Shown here piece after piece: positions 1 through 10,334 of a stretch of 64,000 bases of DNA (positions are counted from its first letter, which is position 1; each line of letters begins with the position of its first letter). The DNA is from Parastagonospora avenae f. sp. tritici 18332-5 (lineage: Eukaryota; Ascomycota; Dothideomycetes; Pleosporales; Phaeosphaeriaceae). The translations under genes and the position numbers were made by a program. Location of the stretch: NCBI GenBank assembly GCA_022559985.1, contig JAFJTR010000045.1, forward strand, positions 62,001-126,000, given 5' to 3'. The notes beneath the pieces are model-generated. The model did no database searches, was not told the origin of the DNA, and saw only the letters and a list, made by a program, of their open reading frames with translations.

Positions 1-873
1 CCAATGCCCAAAGGGCTTCCTGATCGACCTCATGGTTCAGAGACTCAGCGCTGCGACCTGTGAGCAGTATTGTACACGAGTCGCAGGTACGAACAAAGAT
101 CATCAACAACACGGAGACTTGCCGAAGAAAAAGAGGAAGAGGATAGAGTAATGAGATCATGTGGAAGCTCAGAGTCGACGAGTTGTCATCCATATGAAAG
201 ACACTGCCACTGTTTTCCGCAAATTGGTACAACTTGGGGGCTGAGCTGAAACTGATGGGAGGCATATCTTGGGCAATGCTTGCGGACGAAAAACATTGTC
301 GGCGAGCCCAGCCAATTTCTTTTTGTTCTCTGCATTTCATGTCTCTGTGACTGGACGAGTGCGTGTATGAAAGTCGGAGAGGTCTTCCGTGTTCGGGTAT
401 ACAGGAAAGTACTCTTTTCTAATTACTCAAAAGTACTTCAATCCTTATCTTACAGGTTTGAACAATGCCTGTTATATTGCAGAGTGCTTTCCCTATGCCG
501 CTAAATACTCATGACTTATAACCGGCAAGTTTGCTCGAGATGTGACCGAAGTATTGTACCCGAAAACGTGCTGATTGATTGCGACTTTAACTGTTGGTAT
601 CAGAACACGAGAAACGTTTACAAAATGATGGCTTGCTGATTTCCGTCCAGACTTTTAGATGTAATTGCACCCTTGTCTCGGGTACGATTTCACCGAGCTG
701 TGTGTCTCTCATGTCCGGTCATTTTATCGTCGATCGGCTTCTCTCACCTGGTAATCTGACATCCCGTCACTCACCTGGGCTGCTTTAAGACCCCTTCAAC
801 AGTCTCAAACGCGAGTCATGTAAATACTGCCACCTACCTCTTCACTCCCTGCTCAACTACACACTGCTTCGAC
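1..873. other. Intergenic, no supported gene
   Basis: Only short open frames are present, none with recognisable protein character, on either strand. The 3' part (about 790-873) directly precedes the ATG of the BTB relic and is rich in CTCACC/CACTCCC pyrimidine blocks, as in fungal promoters. I see no repeat, RNA gene or mobile element here. Confidence 0.5.
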
Positions 874-1535
874 ATGGCGGAGACCACCTGTGAGTCTGGA
901 GCGCCATAAGTTTCACATAGATGACATGTTCACCCATAGATTAACGTACACAAAGAACCCTGGCCGGCAATTACCAGATTACCCTCATCGAAGGCAACAC
1001 GGCCCAGGTCTTCTACATCGCTCGAAGCATACTCGAATTCAAAGTCTCCGACTTCTTAGCCACCCTCAACCCCACGTAATCCGATGAGCCACTCATCACG
1101 AAGATTGCCAATGTCGAGATCCAAAATTTCTGCACATTTATGAGGTGGCTTACTGCCAGACCTTGCGATCCGGATCCGCTGCTGTTCGCATTCGGCACTT
1201 TCGACTAGTCTACATTACTGCAAATGTATCAGATCTACGTTTTCTACTCCGAATACAATGTCCTCACTCTCCGCGACAAGACCGTGATGCTCAAGAACAT
1301 TGAAGCATACATAAAAGAGCATACATATGCGTTCGAATCGAGTTTCATATTCGCAAAACACGATGCGGAAAGGGTTGCGGTACTTATCAATTACGTCTGC
1401 GACCACTTTACACCTCATTCATCGCTGTACAACTCTTTCTTGATGGCATTTTGTTGCTCAGAGAAGACGTCCTTGAGCACAGGCGACAGGCTCATGCAGT
1501 ACCCAAAGTCGTTTCTTGCGGACGTTATGTTGTAG
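874..1535 (+). pseudogene. BTB/POZ-domain protein, broken copy
   Basis: BTB/POZ domains mediate protein-protein contacts, often as Cullin-3 adaptors, but small fungal members are mostly uncharacterised. An ATG at 874 opens a 16-nt exon ending at a GTGAGT donor (890). One frame from about 969 to 1535 then reads as a BTB protein: a beta-strand/helix segment (QITLIEGNTAQVFYIARSIL), a segment ending in FMRWL, and the helix YVFYSEYNVLTLRDK typical of the BTB C-terminal half. This frame is interrupted by TAA at about 1078 and TAG at about 1207, and joining the nearest acceptor (939) would add a third stop. The last 100 codons, 1224-1535, are open. I therefore call it a pseudogene. Unrecognised introns could remove one stop, but none fits well. 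It is one of five related copies in the window. Confidence 0.6.
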
Positions 1536-2075
1536 AAGGCAGATCTCGAGAGTACCGCATGCAGCAGGAAACGAAGGAGGAGCACATAAGCTCCTTCTGC
1601 ATGAGTCCACATTCCCACGAACTTTGGGGTAGCAATTTGATAAGTTAGAAACCATGGGAGTGCACTATCGAGATACTCGATATGTACTTTAAAAAATCTA
1701 ATTGCTCTCATCCCTCATGTCTAAGATTATTCCACGGCCCATCTAAAGAGCCAACATGCTTCAGTGAATAGTGCGTTCGCGTTTCCGCTTACGTCGTGGA
1801 CTTCACAGAGTTTGCTTGACTTCTGACTATATTTTGGACTTCACTGAGCTCATTACTTGAACATCGCCCTGGATTCTGTACCGACCTTTGAAGATGATCG
1901 CGCCGTCCTTCTCAAAGTGCAATCTCACCCTGATCTGCCGTTTTATGGGCTGCACCTTGGATTCTTTTGTTGAGGTTCGACCTGCCTTCACTGTCGTGCT
2001 GCTAGGAGAGCGAGCTGCCATATAAGACACTACTCCGATATCTTTTGCTCCGTACTTCCTACACCACTTTCTGTC

Positions 2076-2718
2076 ATGGCTACTTTGAACAATAATAATC
2101 CATCGGTTATGCAGGCTCCGTGAGCCTACCTAGATCATCGCTCATCTGACAATAGCAACTGACAATAGCAACTGACAATAGCAACTGACAATAGCAACTG
2201 ACAATAGCAACTGACAATAGCAACTGACAATAGCAACTGACAATAGTAGATCTTTAGTCGGCGTCACACGCTTCAGGGTCATCGAGACCTCAGCTTTCAA
2301 GGACTATTATATCTCCAAGAACTTGCTCCTCTACGGAGAATGTCCATTATTCGTCACGAATACGGGAGATGACAGCAAGGCCCACGTCAAGATCGAAAAC
2401 TGCGGCATCGAGACTTTCGACGTCGTTGCATGGCTGAACAGGAACAAGACCCATATTTTTTTTGCCGAGTACCCCAGGCTTACAGGCATGGTCTGGGTGA
2501 AGCTGTACATCTTCGCGTCCGATGACCTTCTTGACCTTCGTGGGCTGCTTCATGAACTCAGGCCCGTTTGCGACATGGTCCTCACTGTTGACTACCACCG
2601 AACATTCTTCTCTTCGCCATCAATTCGCGAGTGCCTTCCGCGATACTGTTTCAACATTCGAAAAGACCTGGATCATTGCTGCCCTCAGTTCTTGGCCGAT
2701 GCATTCAGATGTATGTGA
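2076..2718 (+). CDS. BTB/POZ-like protein, apparently intact copy
   Basis: Two exons, 2076-2119 and 2250-2718, give a 170-residue protein. The first exon is 44 nt and the intron is phase 2, the same structure as in the copies starting at 30719 and 31855, which supports this model. The BTB character is diverged: FRVIETSAFKDYYISKNLLL matches the N-terminal BTB strand-helix, FDVVAWLN the motif where most BTB domains have FxxFLxWLY, and KLYIFASDDLLDLRG the later helix. No C-terminal effector domain follows, so it would be a stand-alone BTB protein. Unlike its relatives it has no internal stop. The 130-nt intron is filled by a 13-bp tandem repeat. Function is unknown, and without expression data I cannot exclude that this too is a decaying copy. 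Confidence 0.55.
2147..2246 (+). repeat. 13-bp minisatellite, about 7.7 copies
   Basis: The unit TGACAATAGCAAC is repeated seven times without a mismatch (2147-2237), followed by a partial copy (2238-2246). It lies wholly inside the inferred intron 2120-2249 of the BTB-like gene. The last, incomplete copy runs into the TAG that I infer as the 3' splice site at 2249. Every unit contains CTGAC, which resembles a fungal branch point, and AATAG, which resembles a 3' splice site. The perfect identity of units suggests recent expansion. Confidence 0.9.
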
Positions 2719-3080
2719 TCTATGCATGCCTCTAATGCTTGTGTGGCAAACGCACGCCCAAACGTCGTGGAGCAGCGGGGTGTTGAGCCTGGTGAGTTCC
2801 ATGATTTGTTTGGACACATAGGAGACGCGGTTTTGGGCAACCAGTTGGACTCGGAACTTGTAGGTGGAGCTGAATTTCGATACGTCTCCGATGGTAACCT
2901 TTATGACTGAGCGATGCCGCAAGGAGTGGCCGTGAGCTACACGGTCTGTGAGTTCAGAACTTAGGAGGAGCCAAATGCCCGAGGACCTTCTTGAAAGAAG
3001 GAAAAAGAATGATACATGTTATAGGCATATCACAATTATGCAGACATTAAAATGCATCCCTACATACATACTACCTGTCC

Positions 3081-5061
3081 TCATCGTCCTGGTGCTTCAA
3101 CCGGCTTCTCCGTGACCGGCAACTCCACCGGCTCTTGCTGAACCGCAGTATGCAACTCATACTTCCTCTCACTCGCCATGACTTCTTGCGGTCCTACCCC
3201 ACTCGCATCAAGTTCAGTCTGCTGTTTCTCCACTCCTCGTCCAGCTGCCAACTCAGCCTTGTGATATCCACCAGTATCCGTCGAATCCTTGACAACCTCC
3301 TCATTCGGCTCAACAACAGCCCCTTTCCTACCCTTCCGTCTACGCAAAAACAAAAATCCCATCGCTCCAATAAGCGCAAGACCACCAACCCCCACCCCAA
3401 CACCCACACCCGCCTTCGCCCCAGTACTCAACTCACCGCCCGACGCAGGCATCCCACTCGCCGCCCCAGACCCCGTCGGCCCCCTCGTCTGACTACTACT
3501 CGGCTTCAGCGCCAAATCCGTCATGAGCGCACCCTTACTATCCCTCACCGCAAACGCCACACTCGTCGCCGTGACATCTACCATCCTTCCTGTCTTTCCC
3601 CCGACGCCATTTTCAATCAACGCATCCACGCCTGGCGGGCGCGTCGGTAGCGCCCATTCCGTCGCGAGCGTGATGTTATTCGCGTCGTTCTGGCTGAGCG
3701 AAATGAGCGTTTTGTTCGCCATTTGCTTTGCATTCGCGTCGCAGCGCGCGCGTTCCTGGCCGGGCTGGACGGGGCGCTGGGTGCCGCTGAGCCAGGAGCC
3801 CGGATTCACTCTGTCAATGATAGCGCGGAAGGCGTCGTAGTTTTGCGTGAGTTGCACGTCGCCCGAGGGCGTGGTGGTGGTTAGGCCCCAATTCGCTTTC
3901 CCGGGCACTTTCCAGCCCACGTTGGTGTTCGTCCAGCTGACGCGCACGCCGCCGGCGAAGAAGCCGTTGGGGCGCACGAGTTGGCTGGAGGAGTTGAAGA
4001 GGAAGAGCGTGTCGTTGAGGAGGTCGGGGCGCAATTCATATTCGACGTAGTCGGCTTCGTCGAAGATGCCCATGTAGCTGAACCAGGTGGGTACGAGGGA
4101 GTTTTCGGCTTTTAGTTGGTAGCTTTGGTAGGAGGCGTTTTGCTTCTCGACGGGCGAGGTCTCGAAGAAGCCGATGTTGTAGAAGGAGATGTAATCGGAG
4201 CGGGATGGGTCGTTGGCTTCGCCGCAGTAGAAGTAGTACATGTGCGATTCAGTCTGGTCGGACGCGTCGAGTAGTTCGTCGTTGCGGATTAGATGCAGAG
4301 TGGTGCCGACTAAGATAGGTCGGGCGGCGTTTTGTGCAATGTATTCTTTTGTGTCGCGAACAAAAGCCTGGAGTACAAATCAGCTGGTTTGATTAGATGA
4401 ATGAAATAAAGAGACAAACCCGGTACATCTTCATAGTGTCCGCATAGGATATTGTTGACATGCTGTACATGGGACCCGCGTATGTAGGATGCACACCGAG
4501 ATCAAAGCCCAGCAGATTGTCATAGTCCTTGACAGCATCGATAGCCTCGAACATGCCCTTGAGGAACTCAGTACTGTAGGACTTCTCAAAGTCCTCCTGG
4601 CTTGTACCAAAGACGCCATCTTTGCGCAATACAACCACGACATAAATGCCAACTGAGTTGAAGATCGAGAAGCAATCATCATGGTTGACCTTGGGGTCAA
4701 TCGCCATGACATAGATCGTGTTGATGCCTGCTTGCGCCATCAAGGCGGCATCACGCGTACATGCCTTGGCGTCTTTGAGAGGGTCCATGGCATTGGTGTC
4801 CGTGGTGGAGTTGGAGAGGGAGTACCTGGATTCTTGTCAGATTCTTCCATGATTTCTGACATCGTTACGCATTCATACCATATTCCATTGATGGTAATAT
4901 CGCTTTGGGTTGCATTGTTGACTAGAAACGGGCCTCTGGTCGTTGCGAAGTCCAGCGCCCACGCAACCTCAAATGCCGTGAAGCACATCAACCAAGTGAG
5001 CGCGATTTTCTGTACACAGTGTGAGCATCCCTCTCTAGATAGAATGGATTCTGGCTACCAT
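3081..5061 (-). CDS. GH72-like membrane-anchored wall protein, probable pseudoenzyme
   Basis: Inferred exons are 5061-5059, 5009-4879, 4825-4420 and 4367-3081, giving 608 residues; introns are 49-53 nt. The fold is that of GH72 beta-1,3-glucanosyltransferases (Gel/Gas/Phr), which lengthen beta-1,3-glucan at the plasma membrane: a secretion signal (KIALTWLMCFTAFEVAWA), NGIWYSLSN, DPLKDAKACTRDAAL, AGINTIYV, NHDDC (about residue 91), then FVRDTKEYI. Two things are wrong for an enzyme. Where the family has GNE with the acid/base Glu, this protein has LLGFDLGVHPTYAG (about 143-157). Where the family has FSEYGCN with the nucleophile, it has WFSYMGIFD (about 270). It has no Cys-rich X8 domain. The C-terminus is a Ser/Gly linker, one membrane segment (VGVGVGVGGLALIGAMGFLF, about 497-520), RRRKGRK and an 85-residue cytoplasmic tail instead of a GPI signal. 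A wall-binding or sensing role is my inference. The one-codon first exon is the least certain part; a start at 4991 is the alternative. Confidence 0.75.
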
Positions 5062-5539
5062 GATGTACACGGGGGTCCTACGAGAACCGCAGAACCATGG
5101 AGATAATCTCGATGCGAGCAGGGCGTTCTCATATATCTACGTGTGGCTTGAGCCAAGTTTTTAAGGCTGACAATGGTAGCCTCTAATGGCATGATCGCCC
5201 AGGATCCTCACCTTGGCGAGTGATCCTGAGGGCAGTGCAGTTGTCCTGACTAGACTCAAAAAGTCAAGATGACGCGAAATTTCCTATTTTAATGCATTGC
5301 AGACGTCACACTAACCCACAGCCGAAACGTCCGACTTCTTTCGGTGATGTGAAGACCTACGGCCCGAAGGTACTCGCGACGAACATACGAACCAAAGTGA
5401 GAAAGACTTTTAGATTAGATTACCTAGTGAATCTTATCCATCCCAACTATGAAGAGACAATAGGATGATGCTCGCTAAGTCCCAGTTAATAAATCATTAC
5501 ACCCATAGCACCCGCAATGCATTCATGATCATGAGTTCG
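5062..5539. promoter_or_regulatory. Intergenic: GH72-like promoter and R3H gene 3' region
   Basis: Both flanking genes are on the minus strand, so this stretch holds the 3' end of the R3H-SUZ gene and the promoter of the GH72-like gene. I see no open frame of note, no TATA box I would defend and no repeat. Confidence 0.4.
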
Positions 5540-8135
5540 TCAATGTAGCTTTGGAGCTTGTTGAGCAACTGCCACAGGAGCAGGTGGCTTCTGAGGAAGG
5601 TTGGAAGGCGTCCCATACTTGGCGATACTACTGTGCGTCTTGTCAATCGGTTGCGACACATTCCTGTGCATGGCCGGAGAGAAATTGTTCATGCTCTGTG
5701 GCGAGCCGAATGACGGGGTGCTAGTGGCGGAGGGCACCATGCGAGGCATTTGATGCTGCTGGTTGTGGCCTGGTCCCATTGCTTGATGGTGCATGTTGCC
5801 TTGTAGACCATGCATCTGTTGCTGGTACGGCACGTGAGGACCACCAGGAACAAATGTCTGGCTCTGTGGATTGAACTGCGGACGGCTGTAGCTCCCAGGA
5901 ATGGGGTGCTGGTTGTGGTTTGGCCTGCCGTTGTATGGATGTGGAGGAAATTGACCATACGGATAAGTAGGTGCTTGGTGCGGTGCAGACACGGGCCGGC
6001 TTCCATTGCCAGAGGACGGGTACGAGCCTTGCGCCATAGGATACGATGACTGTTGAGGCCCTGGAGACCAGCCATTGTTCATCGGCATCGGTTGCGCCTG
6101 CTGGTACGGGTCCTGGTACGAGACCATGGACACATTGCCCATCTTCGGAGTAACCTGTGACGGCATGCCTGGATTTTGGAAGGGCATTCCGCGCTGATAC
6201 TGGGTGGGGAGATCGTACCCACCCTGCATGGGGCCAGGACCCTGATAGGGTACCGAGCCGCCTGGAGGCTGATACTGGTGGCCCGGCCACCCAAATTGCG
6301 CCTGCGGATCTTGAGGGGCCATGCCTGGGTAGACGTTACTGTAAGCTTGTGGAGGCGTTGGACCTGAGGTCATGCCTGAGTATGATCCGGCATTCATGTT
6401 TGAGTAAGGCGATGGCGGTACACTTCCGGGCATGACGCTGTAGTATGAAGCACTGTCACCGCTGTAGCCTGAAGCTGAGTACTGCTGCTGCGGATAATAG
6501 ACGTTGAAACTGGAGCGTGAGTGAAACTCATCATCATCGTAGTTGCGTTGCTTCCTGCCCTTCTTTTTGCCGGCTGCAGAGCTTGATCGTGAGATCTCTT
6601 TACCCTTCTCTTCGCCTGGTCCAGTGCCGTCAGGAGTGACGTTCTTATCGTTCTCCTCGCTCTCTGAGCTGCCAAAGATCTTCAGGCGAACTAATTTGTA
6701 GTGTGCCTCTCGCTCTTCCCGAGTCATACGACTTTTGTCTTTCTCTTTGTCGTTGCCATCGTTGCTACCCTCGCTACCACCATTTTCAGATGTCGTCTTC
6801 GAGGCAGACTGAGAATTGCCCGCAGTGTTGTTGCCAGATTTCCCATCATCGCGACGCATGATTTTCCTGACTGGAAGCTCTACTGGCGGTGTGCTGGCGC
6901 CCTTTGCGGGGTCGACCATCTGTGAGATAGGTGGTGGGCTACACAAAGTTAGCAGCTGCATCTCAGTACCTGTCATTATATACGGACATTCTGCAAAAGG
7001 GTGTACGTGTAATCTTCACGCCTGTCATGGTGGAGTCGACCGTATGTCCGAGCAAGTAGTAATCAGCCAGACGATGAGCGAGCATCCTGTAGAATGTGTT
7101 GCAGTTGGGCAGATCATACTCGCTTTCACTGTAACAGGTCAGTCTGGAGTTCCAAATCCTCGGCTGAATCGGTTGAACGTACCGAGTTTCTTTGATGAAG
7201 TCGATGAAGTCCTGCTCAAGCTTGACTATGAAAAGCCGATCGCGTGGGGAGTTCAGTGCCTCGAGCAGCTTGTCATCTGGAATGGCAGGTGGATGCGCCT
7301 CGCCGTTGACCCGAGGAACGATGCTGCCAGCAGGTTGCGACGTTGGTCTGGCTCCATTCACTAACTGGTTAGGATCATAGAGGGTGTGCGCGCCGTTTTG
7401 GAGAGCCGGAAACCTGCCCACTGGAACACCTCGGTGCTGAGGGTTCATCACGGCAATTTCGCGCAGCTGATCGTGGAAAGCACGGGTGGCACCGGTGTCA
7501 GATCCGTGTCGGGAGTCTGCCACGACAGAGTCGGGTGGACTTGCTACGTCCTCCTCTTCGACTGCTCTCAAGCTTGCGCTATCATCGGGCCGGAGCGACT
7601 CCTTCTCGTCAAGCGCGAAAGTGTTAGCTGAGGCGACACTCTTCCCGTCAATGCTAGGAGGCTTTCCAGACCCATCTGACGATGAGACTTGGGTGCTACT
7701 ATCTTCTGCGGCTGCCACTTTCACGAGTGCAATACTCTGAGGTCTGTCAGTAGCTGTAGTTACGTCCTCCTTGATGTCGGACGATGGGGCGGCAGATTGG
7801 ACTGCCGCATCCGTCCATTCTCCAGTTCGAGCGGCTGTGCTAGCAACTTTTCCGTCCGTTGACTTAGCGTTGTGGTTCTCCGTACGCGCCTTGGTCTCGC
7901 CATTCACCGGGGTAGGACGCTTGTTTTGTGGGAGGGGAAGGTTACGAGGTGTCGCAACAGGGGGTCGAGCCTTGGGCGCAGCATCCTTAGGGACACGAGG
8001 TGTGATTGCCGATGCAGCAACCTAGTAATGTTAGCAATTGAGTCTCCTGAGTATGCCAATGCTGACCGCACGTACTTTCGCAAAAGAGGGCCTCGAACGA
8101 GACTGCTCAGCAGGAGCTGGGGCTGGAGAAGACAT
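5540..8135 (-). CDS. R3H and SUZ domain RNA-binding protein
   Basis: Exons 8135-8076, 8021-6988 and 6938-5540 give 830 residues. An R3H domain, which binds single-stranded nucleic acid, lies at about 275-364: RLFIVKLEQDFIDFIKE, then NCNTFYRMLAHRLADYYLLGH and VKITRTPFCR, containing the family's R-x3-H core. A SUZ domain, an RNA-binding motif often paired with R3H, follows at about 388-455 (RKIMRRDDGKSGN, then TREEREAHYKLVRLKIFG). The last 370 residues are Pro/Gln/Gly/Tyr-rich low complexity (for example YPQQQYSASGYSGDSASYYS), typical of proteins that enter RNP granules. The architecture matches animal R3HDM proteins and fungal R3H-SUZ proteins; an mRNA-binding role in the cytoplasm is inferred. 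The second intron (6987-6939) needs a GTCCGT donor, but it keeps the frame and has a GCTAAC branch site 15-20 nt before the acceptor. Confidence 0.85.
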
Positions 8136-8969
8136 GGTGCCCTCCTGATCGTAGTCGTAGTTTCAAAGTGGAGGCCGTGTGTAGTCGGTATGGTTTAGAA
8201 GGGTAGGCAAGCTTGCACAAGCAGGCCAAAATGTCTAGAGCAGTAGACGAATGTGACTGGCGCACCACTGTAGGTATCGCTTATCGTGTGTAAATCGAGC
8301 CGTAAAGTCCACAAAAGTGAATGCAGCAAATGCGCGGTTGTAAACCGAAATGAAGGTGTTGTTTGCCGGATGTAGGTTGTTTTTTATTTTCAAGAAATTG
8401 GGAAGACAAGGAAAGTCACGATAGCCAGGGCCGAAGAGCTGGACATGTTGGTGTGCCGACGTTCGTGGGAGGTGGGGGTGGTAGAGAGTCGGCGTGAAGT
8501 AGGCCTTTACGAGAGGCTTGCGATCCAGGATGCGACTGTGCAAGGCTGAAAAATTGTCGGGCACCTTCGAACTGAGGCGCACGGCGCAGGCGACTGGGAG
8601 ACTGGCTCGTCGATTGAGCCCACAGGTGCGCGTTTGCGGAGACCAGGCTGGGTTGCGGGGTGGAGTCTGTTTCGAGGCAGAGCAATGGGTGATGGTGCTC
8701 GTGGAAGATGGTCCGTGCACCGGCGCGGAGAAATGTTAGCGGGTAACTTTAGTCATCACGTGCCGTATCCGCTCCGTCACCAAAGTTGGAAAGTTCCGCA
8801 GGCAAGAAACGAACTTGGCGAGGCTTGATTGATCGATAGCTAGCTGTACTTGCTCAGGCTTAAGTGTACTCACTCACGGAATTATCTCGTTCCACACGTC
8901 TCCTCGCACATCAAAGAACAGCTTTAGGCACACTGCGTGCTGCGAACGGCTTTAGCTGCATCAATCGCC
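8136..8969. promoter_or_regulatory. Divergent promoter between R3H-SUZ gene and zinc-knuckle gene
   Basis: The R3H-SUZ gene starts leftward at 8135 and the zinc-knuckle gene rightward at 8970, so these 834 bp must contain both promoters and 5' leaders. A 160-codon frame on the minus strand (8720-8235) has no ATG at its head, no recognisable domain and no intron logic; I do not count it as a gene. Confidence 0.5.
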
Positions 8970-9998
8970 ATGTTCCGCCGGCCAGGCGCAGGCCGCTCGA
9001 AGGCTTCCGCAGACACGCTCTGCCAAAAATGTCTGAAAAGGGGTCACTACAGCTATGAATGCAAGGCGAGCGCACAAGAACGACCATACCAGTCACGGCC
9101 TTCGCGAACACAGCAGCTTCTAAATCCAAAGCTGCAGCCTAAGCTCACGACCGAAGTCCCCGAAGACCTACTGCGCAAGAAGGGCGTCGCCGACGAGATA
9201 CTCAAGAAGAAAGAGGCGGAACGATCAGGTCGCGACCGCAAGCGCTCAAGGTCCCGCTCGACATCTTCCGCAGACTCCGTTTCCACCATCTCCACCAACC
9301 GCTCGCCATCCCGATCACGCTCACCTCCGCGCCGAAAGAAGCACCATGGCGGCGACGATAAGGCGCTCACGAAGCGAAGGAGAAGATCAGTTTCAAGAGA
9401 CTCCCGCTCCTCATCAGGCGCCGAGCGCAATACCCGGCGCCGCATGAGCTCCTTCAGCCCCGGCGAGCGAGGACGGCGCCGAACTCGATCGCGCTCCGTC
9501 TCACAGCGCATGGAGATGTCGCACGAGGACGCGCGACCCAAGCATAGACGAACTTCAAGATCGCGAACCAGGCACGGAAAGCGACCAGTGCGCCGTATCT
9601 CACCTTCGCGCTCAAGGTCTCGGTCTCATAGCCTTGATCCCATGGACACGTCCGAGGACCGCAATGGCGCAGCGAAGGGTAGATGGGGCGCATCACCGCC
9701 AGCAACGAGGGCACCCGCGCGATCTCCGTCGCCGTATCGACCTGGGCGTGTTCGCAGCCCCAGTCCGCATGCGAGGAGAAGGGCACAACGGTCGCCCAGT
9801 CCGCGCGCACGTGGAGGAAGAAATGGACATCACGACGAGGGACGATTCGATGGCCCGCCAAGGAACCGCTTTGACAACGGACCGGTGCGACAGGCACCAC
9901 CGGTCGCTGCGCCGCCGCCTGTGCAGCGCGAGCGCAGCCTGAGTCCGTTCAGCAAGCGCGTTGCTCTGACAAAGGCTATGCAGGGAGGGAGGATGTAA
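8970..9998 (+). CDS. Zinc-knuckle, RS-rich nuclear protein (ZCCHC10-like)
   Basis: A single exon encodes 342 residues; the ATG at 8970 is the first in frame and is followed directly by the conserved N-terminus. A CCHC zinc knuckle of form CX2CX4HX4C (CQKCLKRGHYSYEC, residues 18-31) is followed by a Y-x-S-R-P-S-R-T motif, the arrangement seen in ZCCHC10 and SREK1IP1-like proteins. The rest is Arg/Ser-rich with many SRSRSP and RSPSP repeats (about 90-330), as in splicing-associated SR proteins. A role in pre-mRNA processing in the nucleus is inferred from this composition; the knuckle probably contacts RNA or protein. It ends in KRVALTKAMQGGRM. The frame is highly GC- and RS-biased, so antisense open frames over it are shadows. 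Confidence 0.85.
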   Translation: MFRRPGAGRSKASADTLCQKCLKRGHYSYECKASAQERPYQSRPSRTQQLLNPKLQPKLTTEVPEDLLRKKGVADEILKKKEAERSGRDRKRSRSRSTSSADSVSTISTNRSPSRSRSPPRRKKHHGGDDKALTKRRRRSVSRDSRSSSGAERNTRRRMSSFSPGERGRRRTRSRSVSQRMEMSHEDARPKHRRTSRSRTRHGKRPVRRISPSRSRSRSHSLDPMDTSEDRNGAAKGRWGASPPATRAPARSPSPYRPGRVRSPSPHARRRAQRSPSPRARGGRNGHHDEGRFDGPPRNRFDNGPVRQAPPVAAPPPVQRERSLSPFSKRVALTKAMQGGRM

Positions 9999-10334
9999 GG
10001 AAGTGGATGCATGAGGGCAATAGGTAGTAGGGAAATGAGCAGTATAGAAAAGTCTTGGAAAGGTGTACAAGCGGCATTTTCGGGTCATCACAATTGTGGG
10101 TCAGGAGTTGAGGGCAAGCTTCATTGCGGCGAATGGCTCGCCGAAGCTACGTTATTAGCAGTTATAATATACCCATCGAAGTTTCTACTCCAATCGCTGG
10201 CTTCTCAGTTTTGGTGTACTTCGCAGCGCTTGCTCCATCGTGACCTCTTCGGGCAGCCGCAAGTGCGAACATGTTCCTCGACACGGCACGGCATTTCATA
10301 GTATCTCAACTCAAATCCTCAAGACCTCGGTCCT
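9999..10334. terminator. Convergent 3' region, zinc-knuckle gene and Cwf18
   Basis: The genes on either side converge here, so these 336 bp hold two 3' UTRs and polyadenylation regions. I see no gene. The stretch contains AT-rich tracts such as TTATAATATACCC (about 10159-10171), usable in 3' end formation, but I cannot place a cleavage site. Confidence 0.4.

Noticed and set aside
2147..2246. Tandem repeat as a CRISPR array
   Set aside because: Direct 13-bp units with no spacers, inside a eukaryotic intron.
8235..8720. 161-codon minus-strand frame between R3H-SUZ and zinc-knuckle genes
   Set aside because: It has no ATG at its head, no domain and lies in a divergent promoter; composition is not protein-like.
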